A stretch of DNA of 64,000 bases from Niebla homalea. Taxonomy: Eukaryota > Ascomycota > Lecanoromycetes > Lecanorales > Ramalinaceae. The DNA is taken from contig JAHGAU010000012.1 in assembly GCA_019925105.1 (NCBI GenBank), forward strand, positions 1,178,001 through 1,242,000, given 5' to 3'. Position numbers and translations under genes: made by a program. Below are positions 35,301-48,750 of this stretch, one piece after another; the stretch's first letter is position 1, and each line of letters starts with the position of its first letter. The notes under the pieces were generated by a model, which saw only the letters and a program-made list of their open reading frames with translations, was not told where the DNA came from and did no database searches.

Positions 35301-36103
35301 TAATGTGTTATAGGGTGCGTTGCTTATTCGCTTTCTCATGGATGATACGTCGATTTGTCTCGCGAACTGCCATCTAGCAGCCGGGCAAACGCAAACCAGC
35401 ACTCGTAATAACGATATTTCGGCTATCCTTGAATCGGAAATCCTTCCCCCGGACAGCAGCGCCACCTCTCGACTTGACAATTTTATCTGCGGGGGTGATG
35501 GATCGATGGTTTTTGATCACGAGCTTTGTATCATCAATGGTGATTTGAACTATCGGATTGACACAATGGGTCGAGACACTATTATCAAGGCAATTGACTC
35601 GGACAACCTACCAAAATTGTTGGAAAGAGACCAGCTACTTCTGTCGCAACGCCGTAATCACATAAGTGGCGTTCGTCGGCTCGATGAGGCTCCGATTACC
35701 TTTGCGCCCACATACAAATACGATGTTGGGTCTGATCGATATGATACAAGCGAAAAAAGAAGAGCCCCAGCTTGGTGCGATCGAATACTCTACCAAGGCT
35801 CGGGCAACATAAAGCAATTAGATTATCGTAGGCATGAGCTCAAGGTGTCGGACCATCGCCCAGTCACAGGGTTGTTCAAAATGCGGGTGAAACGCGTCTC
35901 ACCAATGAAGCGAGCACAGACGTGGTCCAATTGCGAAGATGGTCTCCGCGGCCGAATGAAAAGGCTCGCAGACGATTCGAGGTAAGCGATCTTTCCGGTG
36001 CGCGTACTCTAAGACTCTGACGAATAATTGACATAGGATCGAGTACTTACGAGACGTCCTTGGTGTGCCCTACGAAGAGGCTCGATATTTGGTACACAAG
36101 TAA
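32350..36103 (+). CDS. WD40-domain inositol polyphosphate 5-phosphatase
   Basis: Removes the 5-phosphate from phosphoinositides or inositol phosphates. Exons are 32350-32391, 32444-33002, 33047-34678, 34729-34950, 35004-35263, 35314-35981 and 36037-36103 (1,149 aa); introns are 44-55 bp. Residues 1 to about 430 are Pro/Ser-rich and probably disordered. WD40-like repeats follow (e.g. AEIWDVTTGDTIFSV, DHTIRFWDG) to about 745. The catalytic domain is complete: TWNAGA (about 767), FGFQELVDL, GLHGNKGALL across an intron, NCHLAAG, NGDLNYRID (about 981), FAPTYKYD, APAWCDRILY (about 1058) and SDHRPVTG (about 1083). The WD40 plus phosphatase order matches fungal proteins of this type and differs from the SAC-linked synaptojanins. 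The stop codon lies about 120 bp from RIP-mutated DNA, yet the coding end looks intact. Confidence 0.94.
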
Positions 36104-37806
36104 TTTAATAACTATATACGTAAAGGGTACCAGGTACCAGGATACTGGAGTAGTGAACCGATTTATAGCTATGGCAATTTAGCGCGAGCAAGTTGCTTGA
36201 GAATCCTTGGCATTATTTTTTACGCGTACTTATTTATATGTAATTACCACATAAATTAATAACGTCCTTACGCCGTTACTATATTATCGTCCGTAATATT
36301 TAACTAGCCTATTTAGGTAACTGCCACCCCTTACTTCCTATATTATTGAAATAACGGGCTGAAAAGGCTGCTCTTTTACCATTTTAACCTCTTTTAATAA
36401 CCCTAAACGCTGCCTTTTTAAGGTAATACGCTTATTATTTTTATTAAGAAGCGTTTAAATACTTATTTTAAGGGTAAAAAGGCCTTATTATTTAAAGATA
36501 AATTCATTTTAATCATAAGATAAAAATAAGAATAAAAGGAAATTCAGCGGAAAGTAAAAGATGCTACTTAAGCTTAAAAGAAAGCATTTATAAATAATAA
36601 TAACGATCCGTTTAAACTTAAAATATTACGGTATGGACCTTGGGAGGATCCCTTGGTACGGAGCGGGCTTACCTTATTCCGGTGCTTAGCGCGTATACTT
36701 ATATAATTTCCTACCTTTATAGCTAAATAACTACTTATTATATATATCATACTTATTTACTTTATATATATTATATTTCTCGTAATGAATAGTAGTAATA
36801 ATTAGAGTTTCATAGTTCCTATAGCTTTAAGTATAACCTTTATCTGTTTTAAGTTAAGGTAATAATATTATAGCTTTTATATAATATTAGCAAAACTTTT
36901 TTTTAATATATAAGCACTCTGAGTATACGCGAGCAGAAAAATCTTATATCTGCCTTCGCTAGGCCTCTAAGTGCTTGCGAATATTTAGCTTATGCATAAA
37001 TATTCTACTTGCTCGTGAGTTTTTTTACTTAACGTTTTTTAATTAAATTACCCCCTTCAACTACCCCCCCTTTAAGGATAAATTACTAGCTCCTAGGGTA
37101 ACTTTTAGTTAAAATAACCGAATCTATAATTAAGTTTAAAAAACGTTAAATATTACGGCTTATATTATACTGACTCCGCTGGCGGCACGCCGGCGGGACT
37201 AATAAAGGTGGATATAGAAAACGTAACGTTACGGTCTAAATACTTAAGTTCTACTTTAAGAAATATATTAATAATAAAATTAATTCTTAAAGAACTTAAA
37301 AAGAATTAAAATATAATGTTTATTTAAAGTGAAAATGATAACCATCCCGCTTTACGTTAATTAAGTTATAATTCATAAATAACGTATGTTAAGGACGTTA
37401 TTAAAGTTTTTTATAAAAACTTAACCCTTTACCTTGGCATAATAGTATTATATGTTATAATAACGTTAACGTAAAAATAACGTTAATTATTAATAATTAT
37501 CTCCTTTTTTATATATTAATCTTTAAAGTATAAAGAAATATATTTAAGAAGCTAACGTAATGCTAATTAGATATAAGGCTTATTAAAAACTATTATTAAA
37601 CCTAATAGAAAAAAGGTATATAAAAAGAGTCCTTAAATATATATATAAATATAATAATATTTATTTAATAATAATATAATAGGGGTATTTTACCTTAATA
37701 AATAATTAACGTAATTTATAAAGTTTATTAATAACCTTTTTATAAACCTTAATAGGAAAAAATAAATAAAAAAAGTTTTTATGGTATTAATTAATAGTTA
37801 CTTAGG
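36104..37806. other. RIP-affected AT-rich sequence, unidentified
   Basis: 1.7 kb from the 5-phosphatase stop to LTR element 2. AT-richness sets in near 36220. Small islands with higher GC remain near 36630-36700 and 36910-37020; the latter holds a perfect 9-bp inverted repeat, GAATATTTA / TAAATATTC. No LTR, TIR or coding frame recognised; probably remnants of older repeats. Confidence 0.5.
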
Positions 37807-37811
37807 GCTTT

Positions 37812-37996
37812 TGTTATGTGTAAAGGCCACAGCCAAGCAATTTGCGGGCACTAACGCTTAATAAGGTATAGCGGGCATGGTGCTTGGTATGCGCACCTAT
37901 ATATTACTCCTGCAGAGCACTTACATAGATTAATTTCATATATTTACCACCTACTTTTACAGTGTATTTACTTATTATTACCTGGTAGATCATAAA
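37812..37996. repeat. Left LTR of element 2
   Basis: Begins TGTTATGTGTAAAGGCC; the outer half keeps CpA/TpG, the inner half is RIP-mutated. A small indel relative to the other LTR near 37988 makes the right end approximate. Confidence 0.8.
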
Positions 37997-38285
37997 TAAT
38001 AGTAATAAAACGAGTTCTTTTACTTAGCAATTAATATAAAGCTCTCGATTATTATACCCCTGCATTCCAGTTCTTTTATTAAAGTGTTAAATATAATATT
38101 ATTTATTTAATATCGATCTTTTTGTTAACTATTTAATAAATTATTAATTCTATTTATTACTTAATCCTTATAATAGTAAGGATATATAAGAAAGGCTTTC
38201 CTTTAATTTTAGCTTTAATAACTCCGGTATCAAGGTTACCACCGTAATAATAAGACCTCTTTTCCCTTACTGAAGTAATTTAAAC

Positions 38286-38468
38286 TGTCACGGTTGCTGT
38301 CCTGAGACAAGGACATGGCTTATAGGGATAAAACAGTATATATTTAGAACAGGATAAAGTCCTTAAATAGAGGATAAGGATCTTTTATGATTTATTGGTC
38401 CCTTTTATATAGTATTACTCAGAATATATATAATTAATCTACTTATATTTTTATTTATATCCATAATA
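38286..38468 (+). repeat. 5' LTR of Gypsy element 3
   Basis: 183 bp. The outer part (TGTCACGGTTGCTGTCCTGA) is unmutated; the inner part is RIP-mutated. Confidence 0.9.
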
Positions 38469-41400
38469 AATAATAATAATAACTAGCTCGTATTATTAAT
38501 TACGATATTCCAGTTATAGTCCTCCTAGGATATAAGTACTTAACATATCTTAAACGTTTTATTAAATACTTACTTCTTATATATAATATTTAATAAAGGA
38601 TATTATCTTTATCCTTAAGCGATCGACTTATTCCAAATAAAGAATAAAGGATAAAAAATAAATAAAGGTTTACCGTTCATTAAGATAAATAAATAAAAGC
38701 TTAAGATAAACAGAATAATATCCTGATTTTAATCCGTGATTAACGTACGTCTATATTTATACTATAGAAACGTTTCCGTTACGCTATATAATCTAAGAAT
38801 TAACCTTATTTAAAATAACGTTAAATCGAAATAAAAAGTTCTCCAATTATTTATTTATCCGCTTATTAAAACGGATTACTTAGGTTTACCCTTAAATCGG
38901 CAATTATAATAAGGATAATATATTTTCCTTATATAATCGATACTATCGTTATTTAAGCTATAAAATATTAATTAATTCAATTAATTAATTAAATTATTAT
39001 TTATTAAATAAGAACGTTATTTTTTACTAAATATAATAAGTAAAATAGAAACGTTATTTAAGGTAGTTACCGTTTATTTTATAGTAATTTTTATTTTTAA
39101 GAGACTTAATTTTTTATTTTTTTTTTATTTCTTAAACTATTAATAACTTATTCTTTAAATATTATTTATTATTTTATTATCCTAACGTTTTAATTATTGA
39201 CTGTTTAACTTATTACTAAGTAAGGACCTCGTTTATCCTTGGGACGATTAGTTATTAAGTTCGTATTTTAAATTTCCGATTTTAAGTAAATACGTTTTTA
39301 CTTAAATATCTTATTTAATTATTATCCGTAATAAGCGTTATAATATATTATTAAATATTATCCGCGTTTTAAATAGTAAATACCTTAATTAATAGAACGT
39401 TCTTTATATTCTTCAGCTAAACCGTCAATAAACTACCCTATTAATTAAGTAACGGATAAACCGGCTTATCGTAAAGCGGTTTAGATCTTTATTAAAGCAA
39501 TAAAGTTAATTATTTGCTATTTATACGTTAAGGATTTATTTATACCGGAGCTTTTTACCTTAAATTCTTCCAAATAATTAATATCGAATACGTTTATTAA
39601 GGAGATTATCCGTAAAAATTTAATCAGCTTTATTTTAAATTAATAACGTTAACCGGCATTTATATATCCGCCTTAACGGGATAATAATATATTTATTAAC
39701 GTTAATAATTTAAACGTTTAAATAGTAATTTAAGTGGTTATCGCTTTATATATAGTGGCTTATTTATTATAATAAAGTTTATTAGGTTAACCGGGAGTAT
39801 AAAGTCCTATAAAAGTAAATAGCTCGAGCGGTTTAAATAATAAATAAAACTTAAACGAATTAAAGTTTTTTAATTTATATTTAAATAAATTTTACGGAAA
39901 CAATAAAATCATTATTATCGGTAAGGATATTTATTATTATAATATTATTTTATTTATTAAACGCTTATAAAACCTAACGGTTATTAAGGGAGCAATAATT
40001 ATCCGTATTAATATTAATATGTCTTTATAATGATCCGCTTTTATTTAATATATAATAAAATTATCGGAACTTAAACGTTTTAACTTAAGATTTAATAAAG
40101 GTATCAATTAATAATATTAAACCTTAATAAGCCATTTTAAGGAGCTTATTAATATAACTTTAACTTATTTAACGTATAAGAAATATATTTTAATTAATAC
40201 TCGGATAAGATAAAAGTTATTTATATATATTTAATTTATTATCCGTTATATAAAATTAATAAATATCGATAGCATTAAAAATTAATTAACGTTTACGTAA
40301 TAGAATATTATACTTAAATTACGTACTTTTATTAATTTTCCTTAATTAACGATAATAATCTTATCTTTTATTTAAACGCTTAATTTAAAGAAAGATATAT
40401 AATATAAAATATTAAATAGACGGGATAATAATCGGAATAATCGATTATTTTAATAATTATAACGTAAATATAATAATTTTCCTACTCGTTAATAAAATAA
40501 ATAAATATATAATATTCCGTCCGATATTCCGTTATCCTAATAATTAAATTAGTCCTATAATAATAATCCCTCTATTAAATATTAATTATATAGATAACGG
40601 TTATATAAATAATAACCGTCGTTTCTTTATCGTTAATTATATAAGTAAAATATTTATATACCTTAATAATAATTTTATCCTTAAGAATTATAAAGGATAT
40701 TATCCGTATTACCTCGTTAATTATTAATAATTATTATATTATTAAATACGTCCGTTTTAATAAGCTTTTAATTATATTAAAAACGGAAATTAAAATATAA
40801 AAATTAAGGCGGAAGTAAAAAAGGATACCGTTTTAAATTTAATAATTATTAATTTAAGTTAATTAATACTTATTAAAGATTTACGGATAATAAGTTTAAC
40901 GTATAATTTACTATTTAAGATAAAAACAATTAATTTACTTATAATATGTTTATTTATTATATAAGGAGTAATAAATTTAATAATCTTTTTATTAATTTTA
41001 ACGATTTAAATCTAAAGATATATAATAAACTTTATTAACCGGATTATAAGAATTATAATGGTATTCCGGATAGTTTTTTTAAGTTTATCGGAATTAAGAT
41101 ATTTTATATAAAATATAATAAGTATTTTTCTTTAAAAATAAAATTATATTATTACCTTTAAATAAGTTATTTAGGGAAAAAAATACTTTACGTATTTAAA
41201 TTATTACCGGTAATAACCAATAATAACCCTTATAAGGTTCGTTCTTCCGTAAATAGTAAACAATATATTTATACGTTTAAGGTTATTTAATTAATAACGT
41301 TAATAAATAACCTTAACTTTAACTTTAGATTCCGTTTATAAAATTATATATATATTAAAGTAATATTAATATTAAAATCGGTTATAATAAAAATTTATTT

Positions 41401-44400
41401 AAATACGGGTTATAATATTATACTTATTAATTAAAAATAACTTTTATTTATTCTCCCGGATATTTAAGTTATAAAAATATCCTTACTTTTACGTATATAT
41501 AACGTTAAAATAAATTAATATTTTATTAATAGATTTACCTTAATTTCATTTTATATCCCGTTAATAAAGGATAATTATTAAGTATTATTTTATATTAAAC
41601 GGGAATTTTATATTATTACTAATCTATAGGTAAATATATTAATTAAGAATAATATTATTAATTTTAAGAAGATTAATATCCGTATAATTAATAAAATAAC
41701 GTTTATCGGTAGTTATAACGTAATAGTAAATATTAAATACAAGCATTATAAATAATTTATCCGCCGTATAATATACGTAAAAGAAATGTATATCCTTCAG
41801 CCTTATTTTAAAGTACTGGTATCTATAGTTATTTTATTTTATATAAATAATAAAAACTTTATCTTTAAATCTATCCCGTAATCCAATCTTATTATATATG
41901 CTTATTTAATCGATATATAAATATCCGTTATTTTAATTAAAAACGATAATAATAAGACCGTTTAAATTCTTAAACGTCTCCGATTAAGTAATATTTAAGA
42001 ATTAAAATATAAAAATTACTTTTATAAAAATAAAGAACAATTATAGGTATCTTGGATTAAAAAAACTATTATTATAGGAATAATAATTATTACGTCCGTT
42101 ATAGTATTTATTGTTGAATTATTAACAGCGTTAATTTATAATAAGCCGTAAGCTTAAGCCTTAAATATAAATATAACGTATAAAATGAAATTCTTAAATA
42201 ACATTATAACCTATAAAATAACGCCGGAGTTAAATATTCTTCAGAATATTATTAATGAATTTTTATTAATTTAAGGAAATACCGGTTTTATAAATATTTT
42301 AAAATATAAATAAATACGCTTAAAGCTAAAAGATAATTAATAATTAAGGATATTAAAATCCTTAATATATAATAAAATATATCTATTAAGTATTAAGGAT
42401 AAAGAAATTATAGACAATATATTTAATAAGTTATAACGTAAAAGACATTTTATCTTTACGTTTTAATTAATGCTTTTTAGTTTCCCGGTATTTATAATCT
42501 AGAAAACTTTACTTAATAATATTTATAAAGGACGGGTAATTATTGATATCCGCGAATTAAACGATTTACTTATCCTTAACGTCTATTTTATCCCTTTATA
42601 AAGTGAAATTATTATATAACTTAATAATTATAAATGAATCTCCCTTATAAATATATTATTATAATTTTATTAATAATATATATACCCGACTATATAATAC
42701 CTTTTAATGGTCGGTACTTATAGAAAACAGGAGACTTTTCTTACGTTAATTATGGGTTATATAAACTTAATAATATATATATAACGTCAGATTAATAATA
42801 TTTTATATTTAATTTAAGATATTACTTAAGTTTATATTAATAATATTATTATTAATGCTTTAACCTTTTAGAAACATATTAAAGATTTCCGTCTTTTATT
42901 TAATATTTTAATTAAATATAACGTTTTACTTAACCCGGATAAAATGTATTTAACTTATTTAAATATTCTATTATTAAAATGAAAAATAAATTCTCTCGGA
43001 CTTATTATTACCGAGGATAAATTAACGGCTATAATATCCCTTTATTATTTAAGGATACTTGGTGAATTCGAGTATTATTTAAACCTTATAGGGTATTTAT
43101 ATTCGTTAATTTATAAGTATATATAATTATCGGAGTTATTATAATGCTTAAAGATAGAATGCCTGAAATCAGTTCTAAACATAAATAATACTTAAAAACG
43201 GTATTATTTAACTATAAAGCTTAAACGTTTAACGGATAAATAATATATAAGTTTTAAAAAGCTATAAAACGTATTATTTATACCATTTATATTTATATAT
43301 TTTAATTTTAACCGTCCTATATAAATTGACCTTAATACGTTAAAAGAATTTAATTTTAAAACAGTTATTTTTCACCTTAAATAGGATATTTATATTAATA
43401 AGGGTAAATAATTATTAAAAATAATAATTAACCTTATTCTTTTTTTATTTTAAGGCCTTATATTAGTTAAACGTAACTATTAACTTATTAAAATATATAT
43501 TACAAGTTTTATTTAAGTAATTAAGAAAGTTCGGTATTTAATCGACTTATTAAAGTACCCAGTAATGATTTAAACTGATTATTCGGTTATCTTAAATATT
43601 ATAAAATAAAGCTTAATTACGTTTATTATGTCTATAGAATATATAAATGTTTATTTAATAAGAATATCTTAGTTTTTTCAATTATTTAATTTGGACGTTT
43701 AATATAAATTAGGTAAAGAATATCTTATCCCGGATACGTTATCCCGTTTATTTAATATAAATAAGGATAAAGGTATTTTAATATTCAATAATTACTCGGA
43801 ACTTAATTATTTAATATATATAGTCTTTATTATTATAATAAACAAGGACTTATATCGATGAATTGATAAAGGATATATGGAGAATCCAGCTTAAAAGCAT
43901 ATTATTAATATACTTAATAAAAATGAAATTTTAAATTATATTAGTTAAATAATATTACCGTTTATTTTTAATAAAAATTTATTATTATATAAATTAAATT
44001 TATATTTTAAGTTAAAATTAAGATAAAACGATATTATTAAAAATACGGAACGATAAATTATAGTAAATAATGTATTTATTATAAAAATAATATTAATCTT
44101 AAATAAAAATTCCTTTATACGTTAAAATAGCGATACGTTTATTTTTCAGAATAGCAATCCCTTTATTTTTAATAATTTAATTTATTATATTAATAAAATT
44201 CGTTATTACCGTTTATATATCCCACGCTCCATAATAAAGGACGTTTTTAATATAATTTATAATATGGGATATCCCGGTTATAAACGATATTTTTAAACGA
44301 TTATTTAATTATAATATATTTATCGCTTAAAATATTATTTCAGAAAGTATTTACGATATTATCCATAATATTTAATATACCAGATATATCGCTATTTACC

Positions 44401-45872
44401 CTATGGTTCCCTTTAATTAATTTAAATACCGTCCGTCCCGTTTTATACGATTATTATTAATTTTATTCTTACTTTACCTTTTATAATTAAAGGTTTAAAT
44501 ACTTATTTATCTATTATAAATAAGTTCTTTAAATAAGTAATATTTATCCCTAATAAAAATAAATAAAAAGCCCGTAATTAAGCCGTAAGCTTATTAAAGC
44601 GTTTTATTATTACCGATTAAGGTTTATTATCTATTATTATCTTAGATAAGGATTAAAAGTTTATTTTTAAGCTTTAAATAGTTATTTTTAAGTAATTAAG
44701 TGTCCGTTTACTTTATTTAACGGTATATTACGTATAAATAAACGGCAGTAATAAACGTATAAATAAATCGGCGGAAATTAACTTTAATTTTTTTATTTAT
44801 ATTATAGAATAACCTATATAATAACCTTTAATTCTATTATATTTATAATTATATTTTAATAACGGTAGATTATCCATTATAAGGATAATATTAAATAAAA
44901 TATTATATAGCTTTTTTATTTAACGTCCTTTTAACTTAATTATTACTCTTAAAGTATATATTCTATCTATTTATATATTTATTATAAACGTAATTTTTTT
45001 TACCCAAATATTATAAAAGTATTATTATAATTGTAAATATAAGCCTATATGGTTTTAAATAGGTAATTCGGTATATATTTATTTATATAAAAATTATAAT
45101 ATCCTATTAATAACGTTATTAAGTAAGAAGCTATTTTAATAATACGTTAATTTATTTATAATTATTAAGCGTATTAAAATGTTTACTTATTAAGTAAATA
45201 TTTTATTTTATTAACGGATTAATCCTATTTTTACCGTTATATAGCTTGAATATTATCCGGGTATAGATCCTTTTAAACGTTTTATTTTAAACGAATTACC
45301 TTTAATATTTATTAAAGGAGATATATTTGATTATAAGTCCTTTAAGATTGAACGTTTATTTAATAAACGTACATATAAGAAAAGCAGAGGTTACGTTATT
45401 AAATATTTTATCCGATAAAAAGGGTATAATCCTTAATATAATATATAACGTAATATTAAGGATTTAAATAATATTTAAGACCTTATCGAGGTATATAAGA
45501 TAAAGCGGTTATATTATTGTATCCTGATATTTAAATCGGTCGATCTTTTTATACTTAAGATTAATCGTCGTTTAAGATAATTATCGAAATAATAATTATA
45601 ATTACCAAACGTTCTTATTTTTAACTTAAACGATTAATATTTATATTAATTCCGTCGGTTTTAACGTTTTTACTCTAATAATTTTTTATAATAATCCTTT
45701 AATATATCCCGTTTATTAATAATATTGATTAATATAATATCCGACTTTATCTATAATTACGTCCGCTTTCTAAAATATATTTTTACTATAATATTTATTA
45801 TTTATTTTTATATATACTTTCGGAATATTATTATTAATGAAAATATCGAGGTTTTCTTTATTTATAGGATTT

Positions 45873-46055
45873 TATTACGGTTATTATTTTAAGATAAGGA
45901 TATAGCTTATAGGAATAAGATAATATATATTTAAAATAGGATAAAGTCCTTAGATAGAGGATAAGGATTTCTTATAATCCATTGGTCCCTTTTATATAGC
46001 ATTACTCAGAATACATATAATTAATCCACCCATACCTTTATCCATATCCATGATA
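45873..46055 (+). repeat. 3' LTR of Gypsy element 3
   Basis: 183 bp. The inner (left) part is RIP-mutated (TATTACGGTTATTATTTTAA); the outer part, including CCACCCATACC, is intact. Confidence 0.9.
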
Positions 46056-47525
46056 TAAACTTTAATAACGAGTTAATAATTGTTTATTAATAACGTTAAG
46101 TCCTTAATAAACCGCATAAATACTTTTAAGACCCGTTAAGAATTATTAATATAATAACGATAACGTAAACCTTATTTAATTAATAAACTTTTTAATTTAA
46201 AAAGAAAAAAGGATATATTATATACCTTAAAAACGTACGGCCCTTAATAAGTTTCTTAGATTTTATATACCGTATAAACTTTTAAGATAAACCGTTAACG
46301 TATTAAAAAAATCGGCCACTTTAACGGTACCGGTAACGTTTATAAATTTATTAATAAACTTTTTATTATCGGCTTAATTAAGCTATTATCCTTAATCCTT
46401 AAAAATATTATTATATACTTTCTTAAAAATAATAAGAACTTCTTAAAAAAAAATTATAATTAATAAATATTTAAGCTTTATTTTATTACTTATAAAACGC
46501 TTTAATAAATTACCTCCTTAATTCCTCTTAATTTGAAACTTAAAAAACGCTTTAATACCCCGGAAAATTAACTTTTAAAGCAATTAACACGTATAAAATA
46601 TACCCGGAAAAACGTAATTAATTAGATAAGTATTACTGCCTTTATTAAATAAATAATAATACTTTATTACCGCATTAATGGTTAATATACTTAAAAGTAA
46701 TCAATATAAATAGCCTTTAACCGGTTTAGAAGGCCTCTTAAAAATACCCTATAAAGGCCGGTAAACTGCTTACTTAAAGACTTTATCGAGGACGTCCGTA
46801 TATAATAACCTGGCTAATATAAGTAATAATAATATTATAATAAAACGAAACCTTAATATAATAAAAAATTATAAGATATGCTTAGCCCTATTAGGCTACC
46901 GGCAATTATAAAGTTAATAAGAATAGGTTTAAGTAAAGCGATAAATACTGCCTTATCAATAAAGCTACTCGTAAAGTACTCCCCGTACCGGACCCCTTAA
47001 AGGTTTATTACTTACGCGGTAATAATAATAATACGGACCTTACCCTCGAGTCCGACGATAAGACCAAGCCTTTACTATAGGATAAACAGGTCGGTATATA
47101 CTAGGTAAATAACCAGGCCCACCTTTATAACGAAAAGGGTAATATATGGTCCTTTCGCAACCTATATTAAAACAATACCGTTATTATAATTACTAAAAGC
47201 TCGGCTATTAAGAGCTTAAGATATTTACCTGGTTAAAACCCGGAGATTACGGATTTAAGCGATTTAATTTATTTATAAAATACTTAAATCCATAACTATT
47301 TCACAGGTAAGATTACGATAACTACCCGGCTTACGGTTTTTCGGTTTTTCGACTTTGCCGTTACCATACCTTCTTAATACGTTACCATTACGTATTATTT
47401 TTACTTCTTTAATTTCTTCGGCGTTAAATATACTTATTTTTTAACCCCGGAGCCGCTTTTATTTATAAGGTTATTAACCTCGCCGTCGTTACGTAAACGT
47501 AATATTTTTCCTTTTTTAATACATT

Positions 47526-47708
47526 TATTATATATAAAGGTTATAACCAAGCAATTTACGGGCACTAACGCTTAATAAGGTATAGCGGGCATGGTACTTA
47601 ATATACGTACCTATATATTACTCCTGCAGAGCACTTACATAGATCAATTTCATATACTTACCACCCACTTTTACAGTGCATTTACTTATCACCACCTGGT
47701 GCATAATA
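47526..47708. repeat. Right LTR of element 2
   Basis: 183 bp, homologous to 37812-37996. The left (inner) half is RIP-mutated; the right (outer) half keeps CACCACCTGGTGCA. Confidence 0.85.
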
Positions 47709-47886
47709 GCTTTATTATTAATTTATTACGTTATAACAAAAATAATATTATTATAGAAATAACACGTAATTATAATAAGGTTTTTGTTTTATTTTAAATT
47801 TCTTTTTTTTTCTTTTTAATAGTCTTAATCGCTTTAAAAATAAAATATATTAAAGGTATATATTAATATTTAAAAGTTAATATATA

Positions 47887-48750
47887 TTGATTGATTGATT
47901 GATTGATTTATACTACGGATCTAGCTAAGTTAATTCCGGCGTTCCTTAATACGCGGCCTTTTAACTTTATTAATAACCGTAAAAACCTGATACTTATAAC
48001 GTTAAAGCAAAAACCGGCGTTTACCAAGCCTTTACCCTTTACCCCTTAAGGTAAAGGATATTAACGGCCGTTTAAAAAATAATAATCTATTCGTATATTT
48101 CTTATATTTTAACTCCCTTAAGAAAATCCATAATATTATAATTGTATCCTTATAAAGGCTATTTTTAAACTCGTTACTTTTCCGCTTTTTTATATATTTA
48201 TATTACTTTAACCTTATATAATACCTTTAAATATCCTTATTAATACTTATACGGATAATATATTTTTTTTCTTATATTATTATTATTATTAATTCTTTTA
48301 AAGATTTTTAATAAATATTTATTATTATATCTTTATATTTATAGAAAATACTTTCCGGTTTATATAATTAACGTAACCGGTTTCTGTTTTTCTTTTTTTT
48401 TTTTTATCGGTAACGGGCTTTCTCCGTAAAGTTTTCGGTTATTTTATTTATTTCTATAATAAAATTAAACTATAATGATAATCCGGTAAATATTATAAAT
48501 TTAACGGTTATTTAAATATTTTATTTTATAAATAATATTTAACGGTAATTATAAATATTAACTTTTATAATAAGTTTTAATTTAATTTCCGTAAATAAAA
48601 AATAAGAAATAAAAATATATACAGCGTTATACTTTCTTTATTTATACTTATATTTAATATTTATCCAATTTCCGGTATATATAATAAATAAGAAATAAGT
48701 TAAACCGTTTTTATTTATCCGGAATTAAATTATTAATATATTTTTTTTTT
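47887..48750 (-). mobile_element. LINE copy E (minus orientation), first fragment
   Basis: Starts with a TTGA tail (reverse of the ATCA tail of copies A and C) followed by the inverted LINE 3' end (CTACGGATCTAGCTAAG). It is cut at about 48750 by copy B; homology to the inverted copy D resumes at 54413. E is therefore the oldest LINE in this cluster. Confidence 0.75.

Larger units (their letters stand above)
38286..46055 (+). mobile_element. Ty3/Gypsy LTR retrotransposon 3, nested in element 2, RIP-inactivated
   Basis: 7,770 bp with 183-bp LTRs and target duplication TAAAC (38281-38285 and 46056-46060). Termini are TGTCA and TGATA (RIP form of TGACA). The RT core near 42832-42858 on plus reads Y-I-N-N-I-I-I, the YIDD motif with both Asp changed to Asn, followed by an in-frame H-I-K and, 30 residues on, L-N-P-D-K, as in Gypsy RT. 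All frames are broken by stops. Confidence 0.87.
37812..47708. mobile_element. Small LTR retrotransposon 2 (non-autonomous), carrying a nested Gypsy element
   Basis: Target duplication GCTTT (37807-37811 and 47709-47713), termini TGTTAT and ATAATA (RIP form of ATAACA), LTRs of about 183-187 bp. Without the nested element 3 (38286-46055 plus 5 bp) it is about 2.1 kb, with about 1.76 kb of internal sequence. That is too short for a full gag-pol, so it is probably non-autonomous. The interior is RIP-mutated; no domain recognised and orientation not determined. Confidence 0.85.

Noticed and set aside
47591..47797. ORF of 68 codons across the right LTR of element 2
   Set aside because: Lies across an LTR and its flank; no domain, chance frame.
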